6,349 nucleotides of DNA from Candidatus Omnitrophota bacterium (GTDB taxonomy: Bacteria; Omnitrophota; Gorgyraeia; 2-01-FULL-45-10). The stretch lies in contig JAPLMG010000269.1 of NCBI GenBank assembly GCA_026387165.1, positions 1 through 6,349 on the forward strand. The letters run 5' to 3'. The position numbers and the translations under genes were made by a program. A model generated the notes under the pieces. It was not told where the DNA came from. It saw nothing but the letters and a program-made list of their open reading frames with translations, and made no database searches. Below are positions 1-5,711 of the stretch, in pieces (the first letter of the stretch is position 1; every line of letters begins with the position of its first letter).

Positions 1-60
1 GACGATTCCGCCTATATAACCGGGCAGGTTATCACGGTTGACGGCGGGATGGTGATGTGA
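1..60 (+). CDS. fabG: 3-oxoacyl-ACP reductase FabG, C-terminal end (partial)
   Basis: Frame 1 is open from the window edge to TGA at 58-60 and gives DDSAYITGQVITVDGGMVM. The pattern YITGQ-hydrophobic-x-VDGGM is the classic C-terminus of FabG-type short-chain dehydrogenases, which reduce 3-oxoacyl-ACP to 3-hydroxyacyl-ACP with NADPH in type II fatty-acid synthesis. Only the last 19 residues are present, so the Rossmann fold and the Ser-Tyr-Lys catalytic residues lie outside the window. The neighbours acpP and fabF on the same strand give the usual fabG-acpP-fabF order, which supports FabG over other short-chain dehydrogenases sharing this tail. Confidence 0.85.
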   Translation, partial: DDSAYITGQVITVDGGMVM

Positions 61-70
61 AACACTTCGA

Positions 71-112
71 TCCTTCGGCAAGCTCAGGATCGTCCTGAGC
101 GAAGTCGAAGGA
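71..112. repeat. Palindromic intergenic repeat (CTTCGGCAAGCTCAGGA type)
   Basis: This is an interrupted inverted repeat. The outer arms TCCTTCG (71-77) and CGAAGGA (106-112) pair over 7 bp. The inner arms GCTCAGGA (82-89) and TCCTGAGC (93-100) pair over 8 bp around a 3-nt loop, with a small internal bulge (78-81 against 101-105). From general knowledge, TTCGACAAGCTCAGGA / TCCTGAGCGAAGTCGAAGGA elements are common dispersed intergenic repeats in many bacterial genomes. It lies between fabG and acpP, so it is probably transcribed within the operon. It has no T run and is not a standard terminator. Confidence 0.75.
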
Positions 113-130
113 CGACAAACTCGTGGTTTC

Positions 131-174
131 ATCCCGAGCAAGGCCGTTGATAATGTTAGGCCGCGTCGAGGGAT
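131..174. repeat. Weak imperfect inverted repeat upstream of acpP
   Basis: ATCCC (131-135) can pair with GGGAT (170-174) and GGCC (142-145) with GGCC (159-162), with mismatched bases between them and a loop of about 13 nt. It directly follows the clearer palindrome at 71-112 and may be part of the same composite element. The acpP ribosome binding site (AGGGGGGT, 194-201) lies downstream and is left free. The pairing is modest and could be chance. Confidence 0.35.
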
Positions 175-204
175 AGATGTAGAAGCGCAAAACAGGGGGG
201 TAAA

Positions 205-444
205 ATGGCAGTATCTCAGGATAAGATCAGGCAGATCATCGCGGAGCAGCTTGGAGTTAAAAAAGAGGAAGTAACGGATAACGCGAAGTTCGTAGATGAT
301 TTAGGGGCAGACTCATTGGACACGGTTGAGCTCGTAATGGCGTTAGAAGAAGAGTTCGGCGTAGAGATACCGGATGAAGATGCCGAAAAGCTTGCGACTG
401 TCGGAGATGCTCTGAGATATATCGAAGAGAAAGCCGGCAAGTAA
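205..444 (+). CDS. acpP: Acyl carrier protein
   Basis: This 79-residue acidic protein is a typical-length acyl carrier protein. It carries the growing acyl chain as a thioester on 4'-phosphopantetheine during cytoplasmic type II fatty-acid synthesis and delivers acyl groups to phospholipid and other pathways. The attachment site is Ser37 in the motif GADSLD (residues 34-39). The following helix VELVMALEEEFGVEIPDEDAEK is the conserved recognition helix that partner enzymes bind. The ATG is preceded by a strong Shine-Dalgarno run AGGGGGGT at 194-201, four bases upstream. It sits between fabG and fabF. acpP and fabF are in the same reading frame, separated by the stop TAA (442-444) and three codons. 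No residues are missing and the family identification is secure. Confidence 0.98.
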   Translation: MAVSQDKIRQIIAEQLGVKKEEVTDNAKFVDDLGADSLDTVELVMALEEEFGVEIPDEDAEKLATVGDALRYIEEKAGK

Positions 445-453
445 AGTTCTCTA

Positions 454-1710
454 ATGCTTAAGAAAAGACGTGTCGTCGTTACGGGGCTTGGAACGGTAAG
501 CCCGATCGGCTGTACCATCGATAAGTTCTGGAGATCCCTCCTCGAAGGCAAGAGCGGCGTAAGGCGGCTATCTCGTTTTGATCCCACCTATTACACCTGT
601 AAGATAGGAGCCGAGGTAATCGATTTTGACCCGTCTCCTTATCTTTCCGCTAAGGAGTTAAAGCGAATGGACAGGTTTGTCCAGTTCGCTGTCGTTAGCG
701 CCAGGATGGCCATGCTCGATTCCAAGTTAGACCTTGACAGGGCGGATAGGGACAGAATCGGAGTAATTGTAGGCTCCGGCATAGGTGGGCTTCATACGGT
801 CGAGGCCGAGCACAGACAATATTTAGCTTTAGGCCCCGAGAAGGGTCCGGCCAGGATATCCCCGTTCCTCATACCTATGTTGATCATAAATATGGCTTCC
901 GGACAGATCTCCATTAACATGGGCCTTAAGGGGCCGAATACCGCTGTTGGAACGGCCTGCGCTTCCGGTAACCATTCTATAGGCGATGCCTTTAGGATAA
1001 TCCAGAGGGACGAAGCGGATGTTATGGTATGCGGCGGAAGCGAGGCTGCCATCACAGCAATGGGTTTCGGAGGCTTCTGCGCTCTTAAGGCGGTATCGCT
1101 CAGGAATGATGATCCCGCGAGGGCGTCACGGCCGTTCGATAAGAATAGAGACGGTTTTGTCATGGGGGAAGGTTGCGGCGTAGTGATCCTGGAGGAGCTG
1201 AAACACGCGCTTAAGAGGAATGCCAACATATATTGCGAAATGGCAGGGTACGGGATGAGCGGAGACGCTTATCACATGACCGCCCCGGACCCGCAAGGGA
1301 ACGGCGGCGTGCGATGCATGAGAGCAGCTCTAAAGGATGCCGCAATTATGCCGGAAGACGTGGATTATATAAACGCGCACGGATCGTCCACCCTTTACAA
1401 TGATAAGATAGAGACTCTTGCCATAAAGAAGGTCTTTGGCGCCCATGCCAAAAAGCTGGCCGTGAGCTCCACAAAGAGCGTGATGGGACATCTCTTGGGC
1501 GCGGCGGGCGGCGTAGAGATGATAGTATGCGCATTGGCCATAAAAAATTCAATAATACCCCCTACCATCAATTATGAGACGCGCGATCCCGATTGCGATC
1601 TCGACTATGTTCCGAATAAACCCAGGCATCATAAGATAAAGGTGGCGGCGTCAAATGCCCTTGGTTTCGGCGGACACAACGCGACGTTGATTGTGAAGAA
1701 ATACACCTAA
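454..1710 (+). CDS. fabF: 3-oxoacyl-[acyl-carrier-protein] synthase II (KAS II)
   Basis: This 418-residue condensing enzyme has the usual FabF length. It extends acyl-ACP by two carbons through decarboxylative condensation with malonyl-ACP. The thiolase-fold catalytic set is complete: Cys169 in GTACASGNHS, His309 in NAHGSSTLYND, Lys341 in SSTKSVMGH and His346. Each is shifted by six from the E. coli positions 163/303/335/340. The C-terminal loop GFGGHN (404-409) contains the gating Phe. The usual AHGTST is AHGSST here, a conservative Thr-to-Ser change. The N-terminus RRVVVTGLGTVSPIG fits the family start, and ATG 454 is the first start after the acpP stop, nine bases away. No good Shine-Dalgarno is visible, so translation may be coupled to acpP. 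FabB is less likely given the acpP-adjacent position. Confidence 0.97.
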   Translation: MLKKRRVVVTGLGTVSPIGCTIDKFWRSLLEGKSGVRRLSRFDPTYYTCKIGAEVIDFDPSPYLSAKELKRMDRFVQFAVVSARMAMLDSKLDLDRADRDRIGVIVGSGIGGLHTVEAEHRQYLALGPEKGPARISPFLIPMLIINMASGQISINMGLKGPNTAVGTACASGNHSIGDAFRIIQRDEADVMVCGGSEAAITAMGFGGFCALKAVSLRNDDPARASRPFDKNRDGFVMGEGCGVVILEELKHALKRNANIYCEMAGYGMSGDAYHMTAPDPQGNGGVRCMRAALKDAAIMPEDVDYINAHGSSTLYNDKIETLAIKKVFGAHAKKLAVSSTKSVMGHLLGAAGGVEMIVCALAIKNSIIPPTINYETRDPDCDLDYVPNKPRHHKIKVAASNALGFGGHNATLIVKKYT

Positions 1711-1717
1711 AAAATGA

Positions 1718-1821
1718 TCAATGTCCAATGATTCAATGACGAATTAAATCCCAATTACCCAATTTCCAAAATTAGAATTTGGGAATTGAATATTAATTCG
1801 TCATTCGGATTTGGACATTGA
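1718..1821. repeat. 104-bp terminal-inverted-repeat element (MITE-like)
   Basis: The fabF to acyl-CoA dehydrogenase gap is almost filled by one near-palindrome. The left arm (1718-1746) and right arm (1794-1821) match as inverted copies over TCAATGTCCAA (11 bp) and AATGACGAATTA (12 bp), separated by 5-6 mismatched bases. The interior carries a second imperfect inversion around CAATTACCCAATTT and AATTTGGGAATTG. It encodes no protein and resembles a small non-autonomous element or a large extragenic palindrome. It ends seven bases before the Shine-Dalgarno AGGAGA (1828-1833) of the next gene. Its RNA would fold into a long hairpin between fabF and the dehydrogenase gene. Confidence 0.8.
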
Positions 1822-1838
1822 AATATTAGGAGAATAAC

Positions 1839-2999
1839 ATGGACTATCTATTCAATGAACAGCAGGTAATGGTTCGTGATCTGGCGCGCAAAATTGCCCG
1901 GGATAAGATAAAGCCCGTGGCGGCCCATTACGACGAAACGGAAGAGTTCGCATGGCCGATAATGAAGATCCTGTCGGATAGCGATCTATTCGGTGTTTAT
2001 ATTCCCGAAGCATATGGCGGCCTTGGCGGCGGAATAACCGAGATGTGCTTAGTCACCGAGGAGCTTTCGAGGGCCTGCGGCGGCATAGCGCTGGGTTTCG
2101 CCGGAACGGGCCTCGGCACGTTTCCGATACTTTTGTACGGAAGCGAAGAGCAGAAGAAGAAATACCTGCCCGATATAGCCAAAGGTAAAAGGCTGGCGGC
2201 TTTCTGTATCACAGAAGCGGAAGCAGGATCCGATGCAGGCAGCATAAAGACAACGGCGAGAAAAGACGGCGACCACTATGTATTGAACGGCACCAAGCAG
2301 TGGATCACCAACGCGGGCGAGGCCGAAGTTTACACCGTCATAGCGATGACCGATAAGACCAAGGGCGCAAGAGGAGCGAGCGCTTTTATAGCGGAGAAGG
2401 GAACAAAGGGCATGGAGTTCGGACTTAAAGAGAAGAAGATGGGTATCCGCTCGTCAGCAACGAGAGAAGTCATATTCACCGATTGCAAAATACCGAAAGA
2501 GAATCTCATTTCAAAAGAAGGAATGGGATTCATAGTGGCCATGAAGACATTCGATAATTCGCGTCCGGGAGTGGCGGCGCAGGCTGTCGGAATAGCGCAA
2601 GGCTCTTTAGATGTCGCGCTCGAGTACGCGAGAAAGAGGATCCAGTTCGGCCAGCCCATATCGAGTTTCCAGGCTATACAGCATATGCTCGCGGATATGG
2701 CAACTCAAATAGAGGCCGCAAGAGCCCTTGTATTCGCTACTGCCAGGATGGTAGATGCGGGCATAACGGGTGTTGCCAGGGATTCTGCCATGTGCAAATT
2801 ATTCGCGGGAGATATGGCGATGAAGGTCACTACGGACGCGGTTCAGATCCTGGGCGGATACGGTTATATGAGAGACTATCCGGCCGAAAAATATATGAGA
2901 GACGCCAAGATAACGCAGATATACGAGGGCAACAACCAGATACAGCGCAACGTCATCGCTGCCCATCTCATCAAAGAGTCTTTAAAGGCAAGTAAATGA
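1839..2999 (+). CDS. Acyl-CoA dehydrogenase (short-chain / butyryl-CoA dehydrogenase type)
   Basis: This 386-residue FAD flavoenzyme has standard family length. It interconverts acyl-CoA and trans-2-enoyl-CoA, exchanging electrons with an electron-transfer flavoprotein. Domains in order are the N-terminal helical domain (about 1-115), the middle beta domain with the first family signature CITEAEAGSDAGS (123-135) and FAD-contacting WIT (155-157), and the C-terminal helical domain with RIQFGQPI (267-274) and the second signature QILGGYGYMRD (336-346). The catalytic base is Glu363 in IYEGNNQIQR; the usual residue after EG is Thr or Ser, here Asn365. ATG 1839 is preceded by AGGAGA at 1828-1833. 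etfB and etfA follow directly, so this is probably the catalytic partner of that Etf, as in Bcd-EtfBA or CarC-CarDE. Chain-length specificity and in vivo direction cannot be read from the sequence. Confidence 0.95.
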   Translation: MDYLFNEQQVMVRDLARKIARDKIKPVAAHYDETEEFAWPIMKILSDSDLFGVYIPEAYGGLGGGITEMCLVTEELSRACGGIALGFAGTGLGTFPILLYGSEEQKKKYLPDIAKGKRLAAFCITEAEAGSDAGSIKTTARKDGDHYVLNGTKQWITNAGEAEVYTVIAMTDKTKGARGASAFIAEKGTKGMEFGLKEKKMGIRSSATREVIFTDCKIPKENLISKEGMGFIVAMKTFDNSRPGVAAQAVGIAQGSLDVALEYARKRIQFGQPISSFQAIQHMLADMATQIEAARALVFATARMVDAGITGVARDSAMCKLFAGDMAMKVTTDAVQILGGYGYMRDYPAEKYMRDAKITQIYEGNNQIQRNVIAAHLIKESLKASK

Positions 3000-3085
3000 A
3001 TTTCTATCAATTTCTACAAATTTCAACCAATTTCGACAATCGAAATTCATAGAAATTTGCTTTGCGAAATTTATTGAAATTTATT
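2999..3085. repeat. 10-bp phased tandem repeat with inverted second half
   Basis: From the last base of the dehydrogenase stop codon, four consecutive 10-bp units begin at 2999, 3009, 3019 and 3029: AATTTCTATC, AATTTCTACA, AATTTCAACC and AATTTCGACA. After about 2 bp the opposite orientation follows, with GAAATT at 3042, 3052, 3066 and 3076 (spacings 10, 14, 10). The whole is both a short tandem repeat and an imperfect inverted repeat able to form AT-rich hairpins. The unit length is close to one helical turn. It stops just before the etfB ribosome binding site (AGGGGTT, 3090-3096). It is too short-period and has no unique spacers, so it is not a CRISPR. Confidence 0.8.
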
Positions 3086-3102
3086 GTTCAGGGGTTAAGT
3101 TT

Positions 3103-3885
3103 ATGAATATAATTGTCTGCATAAAACAGGTACCCAATACCACCGATGTAAAGATAGACCCTGTCAAGAATACGCTCATCCGTGAAGGCGTAGAGAGCAT
3201 AATAAATCCCTTTGACACATACGCGATAGAGGAAGCGGTCCGCCTGAAAGAGCGCTTCACCGGCAAAGTCACCGTAATTACCATGGGCCCGCCTCAGGCG
3301 GACGCTGCTTTGCGCGAAGCGATCTCGCTTGGATGCGATGAGGGAATATTGGTGAGCGACAGGAAGTTCGCCGGATCCGACACATGGGCGACGAGCTATA
3401 CGCTTTCGTGCGCGATAAAGAAGATAGGCGCTTTCGATATTATACTTTGCGGCAAGCAGGCTTCGGACGGAGATACGGCACAGGTGGGCCCGGGGATCTC
3501 TACTCATTTAGGCATACCTCAGGTGACATATGTAAAGAAGATAGAAGAGATTAAAGATAATAAGGCAAGGGTGGAGAGGATGATGGAAGAGGGCTACGAC
3601 ATCGTAGAGACGCCTCTGCCTTGCCTCTTTACGGTCGTGAAAGAGATAAATACGCCGAGGCTGCCTTCATTAAGAGGTATGATGAAAGCAAGGTCCGCGA
3701 AGATCACGCAATGGATGGCTGCCGATATAAATGCCAAACCTGAAAATATAGGATTAGACGGCTCTCCGACGCGTGTCGTGAAGATATTCACGCCGCCGCC
3801 AAGAAAAGGCGGCCAGATGTTGAAGGGCGACGCGGCTGAGATCGCTCAAAAGGTCAGTGATCTCCTGAAAGATATAGTAATTTGA
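3103..3885 (+). CDS. etfB: Electron transfer flavoprotein beta subunit, bifurcating-type
   Basis: This 260-residue protein is a normal-length EtfB. With EtfA it forms a cytoplasmic FAD heterodimer that passes electrons to or from acyl-CoA dehydrogenases. Family hallmarks are the start MNIIVCIKQVP (KQVP 8-11), NPFD (35-38), GKQASDGDTAQVGP (117-130) and the C-terminal block PRLPSLRGMMKA (185-196). The DGDTAQVGP segment resembles the anaerobic Etf group that binds a second FAD and NADH, whereas mitochondrial-type EtfB usually has a D-x-NQTG form instead. This points to NADH-dependent electron bifurcation, an inference from family resemblance. ATG 3103 is preceded by AGGGGTT at 3090-3096. It lies between its probable dehydrogenase partner and etfA. 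Confidence 0.95.
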   Translation: MNIIVCIKQVPNTTDVKIDPVKNTLIREGVESIINPFDTYAIEEAVRLKERFTGKVTVITMGPPQADAALREAISLGCDEGILVSDRKFAGSDTWATSYTLSCAIKKIGAFDIILCGKQASDGDTAQVGPGISTHLGIPQVTYVKKIEEIKDNKARVERMMEEGYDIVETPLPCLFTVVKEINTPRLPSLRGMMKARSAKITQWMAADINAKPENIGLDGSPTRVVKIFTPPPRKGGQMLKGDAAEIAQKVSDLLKDIVI

Positions 3886-3891
3886 TAATCA

Positions 3892-3956
3892 TGTCATTCC
3901 CGAATGCTTTTATCGGGAATCTAATATATTGGATTCCCGCTTTCGCGGGAATGACA
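3892..3956. repeat. ATTCCC/GGGAAT palindromic repeat between etfB and etfA
   Basis: The 65-bp element is bounded by perfect 11-bp inverted ends TGTCATTCCCG (3892-3902) and CGGGAATGACA (3946-3956). Inside are two adjacent small hairpins: ATTCCCGA (3896-3903) with TCGGGAAT (3913-3920), and ATTCCCGC (3933-3940) with GCGGGAAT (3945-3952) around a TTTC loop. From general knowledge, GTCATTCCCGC...GCGGGAATGAC repeats are widespread intergenic elements, similar in core to the Neisseria dRS3 repeat. It occupies most of the 86-bp gap and ends 15 bases before the etfA start, in the same transcript as etfB. Confidence 0.85.
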
Positions 3957-3971
3957 AAGCAATAATAAACT

Positions 3972-5174
3972 ATGGATGAAAAGATAAGGATAATACTCGA
4001 AAAATGTACGGGCTGCACGCTCTGTGTGCGCGCCTGTCCTTTTAGCGCTATCAAAATCGAAGGTAAGCAGGCCGTCATAGACCTTTCGAAGTGCAGCCTA
4101 TGCGGGGCCTGCGTGGATTCCTGTAAATTTGCCGCTATAATATTGGACAAGGATGCGGCCGCCAGGAAAGATCTAAGCGCATACAGGGACGTATGGGTAT
4201 TCTGTGAGCAGAAGAAGGGCGTCATACAGACGATCTCTTTCGAATTGCTCGGAGAAGGCAAAAAATTGGCTAAAAAATTGGGCGGAAAGCTTTGCGCGGT
4301 ACTTCTGGGAGACAATATAGAGTCCAAGGCAGATGAGGCAGCGTGGCGAGGCGCCGATAGAGTGTATTTAGTGAATTCGCCGCAACTGAAGGATTATCAG
4401 GACGAGCCGTATACAAAAGTATTAGTAGAGCTTATAAAGGAATGTAAGCCGGAAGTCGTCTTGTGCGGCGCCACTACTATAGGCAGGAGTTTAATGTCAA
4501 GAGTCGCGGTGCTGATAGACGCGGGCCTTACAGCTGATTGCACGGGGCTTGATATAGACGAAAAAGAGAGATTATTGCTTCAGACGCGCCCGGCGTTCGG
4601 CGGAAATATCATGGCGACTATCATAACTCCCAACCATCGGCCTCAGATGGCGACAGTCCGCCATAAAGTCATGAAAGAGCCCGAGCTCAATAAGTCACGC
4701 AAAGCGGAAGTGATAAAGAAGAAGTACGGCGACGGCATATTGAGCTCCCGGACAAGGATAATCGATATAGTGGAGGAGATAGAGGAGACGATAAATCTCT
4801 CCGAGGCGGATATAATAGTTTCAGGCGGGAGGGGATTGAGCGGCCCTGAGAATTTTTCGCTTATCAAAGAACTCGCCAAGGTTATCGGCGGCGCGGTCGG
4901 CTCTTCGCGCGCTGCTGTTGACGCGGGCTGGATGCCGTATTCGCACCAGGTAGGTCAGACAGGGAAGACGGTCTGTCCGAAATTATATATAGCCTGCGGC
5001 ATATCCGGCCAGATCCAGCATCTAATCGGCATGCAGTCATCGAAAGTTATCCTCGCCATCAACAAAGATCCGGATGCGCCTATATTCAAAGTCGCCACAT
5101 ACGGCATAGTCGGCGACATCTTCGAGATCATCCCCGCTCTCACCAAAGAATTCCGAAAGCTGCTGAAGAAGTAA
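3972..5174 (+). CDS. etfA: Electron transfer flavoprotein alpha subunit with N-terminal 2x[4Fe-4S] ferredoxin domain
   Basis: This 400-residue protein is longer than classical EtfA (about 310-330) because of a fused bacterial ferredoxin domain. Cys12/15/18/22 (CTGCTLCVRACP) and Cys41/44/47/51 (CSLCGACVDSCK) form two CxxCxxCxxxC cluster motifs, the second followed by Lys rather than Pro. Residues from about 70 are EtfA proper. The FAD domain near the C-terminus has SGGRG (284-288), SSR with Arg313, QVGQTGKTV (326-334), GISGQIQH (343-350) and INKDP (363-367). Such fusions are known in anaerobic bifurcating systems such as CarE of caffeyl-CoA reductase, where the clusters probably relay electrons to ferredoxin. 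An in-frame TAA at 3966-3968 makes ATG 3972 the first possible start, yet no Shine-Dalgarno is visible in AAGCAATAATAAACT before it. Confidence 0.95.
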   Translation: MDEKIRIILEKCTGCTLCVRACPFSAIKIEGKQAVIDLSKCSLCGACVDSCKFAAIILDKDAAARKDLSAYRDVWVFCEQKKGVIQTISFELLGEGKKLAKKLGGKLCAVLLGDNIESKADEAAWRGADRVYLVNSPQLKDYQDEPYTKVLVELIKECKPEVVLCGATTIGRSLMSRVAVLIDAGLTADCTGLDIDEKERLLLQTRPAFGGNIMATIITPNHRPQMATVRHKVMKEPELNKSRKAEVIKKKYGDGILSSRTRIIDIVEEIEETINLSEADIIVSGGRGLSGPENFSLIKELAKVIGGAVGSSRAAVDAGWMPYSHQVGQTGKTVCPKLYIACGISGQIQHLIGMQSSKVILAINKDPDAPIFKVATYGIVGDIFEIIPALTKEFRKLLKK

Positions 5175-5182
5175 AACTTTTG

Positions 5183-5206
5183 AAATAGGGCGCTGTCCCC
5201 TATTTT
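5183..5206 (+). terminator. Possible terminator hairpin after etfA (AAATAGGG/CCCTATTT)
   Basis: A perfect 8-bp stem, AAATAGGG (5183-5190) with CCCTATTT (5198-5205), closes a 7-nt loop eight bases after the etfA stop and ends in TATTTT. It could end the acyl-CoA dehydrogenase-Etf transcript. The T run is short and partly inside the stem, so termination is uncertain. From general knowledge, AATAGGGGACAG-type palindromes also occur as dispersed repeats, so this may be a repeat serving as a terminator. Confidence 0.5.
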
Positions 5207-5215
5207 ATCGTCGTC

Positions 5216-5246
5216 ATTGCGAGGCCGCTTTAGCGGCCGAAGCAAT
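5216..5246. repeat. CATTGCGAGG...GAAGCAAT palindromic repeat
   Basis: ATTGC (5216-5220) pairs with GCAAT (5242-5246), and inside it GGCCGCT (5223-5229) pairs with AGCGGCC (5232-5238) with only TT between, so the practical loop is TTTA. From general knowledge, CGTCATTGCGAGG...GAAGCAATCT is a widespread intergenic repeat in unrelated bacteria. It lies between the possible etfA terminator and the pilin gene promoter. With the neighbouring hairpin it forms a barrier between the two transcription units. Confidence 0.75.
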
Positions 5247-5256
5247 CTACTTTATA

Positions 5257-5285
5257 TTTGCATCTCCTTGTAAGTGTGGTATTAT
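5257..5285 (+). promoter_or_regulatory. Candidate sigma70 promoter for the pilin-like genes
   Basis: TTTGCA (5257-5262, 4 of 6 to TTGACA) and TATTAT (5280-5285, 5 of 6 to TATAAT) are separated by 17 bp, the ideal spacing. The expected transcription start, about 7 bases after the -10 box, falls on the A of ATG 5292. There is no Shine-Dalgarno between them, so the transcript may be leaderless. The region is AT-rich, so a chance match is possible. Confidence 0.45.
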
Positions 5286-5291
5286 TAGTGT

Positions 5292-5711
5292 ATGAAACTA
5301 CATTTCCGCCCCAAGAAGGCCGCGACTCTGGCCGAATTGGTCGTAACCATGGTCCTTATATGCGTAGTTACCGTATCGGCATTCAGCGCTTACGCGTATA
5401 TAAGCGCATGTTCCATGAGGGCATTTAATTACGCCTGCGCAACAGAATTTTTATGCGATACGCTGGAAAGGCTCTCTGCTTCCAGCTACGCCAGCCTGGC
5501 TACAAACTCCACCAATTTATTACCCGTGGACAGCAATCTAAGGAGTAGATACGGCGGCACAATGTCTTATACGGTCAGCGCTGAAACCAGATGGGACACT
5601 GATTGGGCAGATACCACTACCAACGGCTATAAAAACATAACGGCCACGATAACCTGGAATGACGGAGCCAGCAGGACCTTGACTTTATCCATGAGAAAGA
5701 CAAAGCGATGA
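5292..5711 (+). CDS. Type IV pilin-like protein, PilV/GspI-type minor pseudopilin
   Basis: This 139-residue protein starts with a basic leader MKLHFRPKKA, then ATLAELVVTMVLICVVTVSAF, a type III (prepilin) signal. Cleavage by prepilin peptidase is expected after Ala10, which puts Glu15 at the conserved +5 position. Ala at -1 and +1 is unusual, since Gly and Phe/Met are the norm. One N-terminal hydrophobic helix (about 13-35) would anchor it in the inner membrane before assembly. The C-terminal YKNITATITWNDGASRTLTLSM resembles the end of PilV/GspI-like minor pilins. It also contains Cys24, 40, 49 and 55. An in-frame TAG at 5286-5288 makes ATG 5292 the first start. It overlaps the next gene by ATGA. 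The role is inferred as a minor subunit of a type IV pilus or type II secretion pseudopilus. Confidence 0.75.
   Translation: MKLHFRPKKAATLAELVVTMVLICVVTVSAFSAYAYISACSMRAFNYACATEFLCDTLERLSASSYASLATNSTNLLPVDSNLRSRYGGTMSYTVSAETRWDTDWADTTTNGYKNITATITWNDGASRTLTLSMRKTKR

Noticed and set aside
147..179. Possible promoter TTGATA with TAGATG upstream of acpP
   Set aside because: The spacing is about 21 bp and the -10 match is poor. acpP is more likely cotranscribed with fabG.
205..1710. ACP-FabF fusion by stop readthrough, since both genes share a frame
   Set aside because: The TAA stop is clean, both proteins are full length with normal termini, and nothing suggests recoding. Same-frame spacing occurs by chance in one third of neighbours.
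2999..3085. Possible CRISPR array
   Set aside because: The units are 10 bp, contiguous and degenerate, with an orientation switch. There are no 25-40 bp repeats with unique spacers and no cas genes.
3088..3507. 139-codon minus-strand ORF over etfB
   Set aside because: It is fully antisense to conserved EtfB sequence, is low in recognisable motifs, and has no promoter or ribosome binding site worth noting.
3854..4327. 157-codon ORF on the minus strand across the etfB-etfA gap
   Set aside because: It is antisense to etfA, and its C-terminal part reads VIPAKAGIQ, the typical spurious translation of the GTCATTCCCGC repeat at 3892-3956. It has no independent coding support.
4955..5245. 96-codon ORF on the minus strand at the 3' end of etfA
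   Set aside because: Its N-terminus is a translation of the CATTGCGAGG palindromic repeat (KRPRNDD) and the rest is antisense to the conserved EtfA FAD-binding region.
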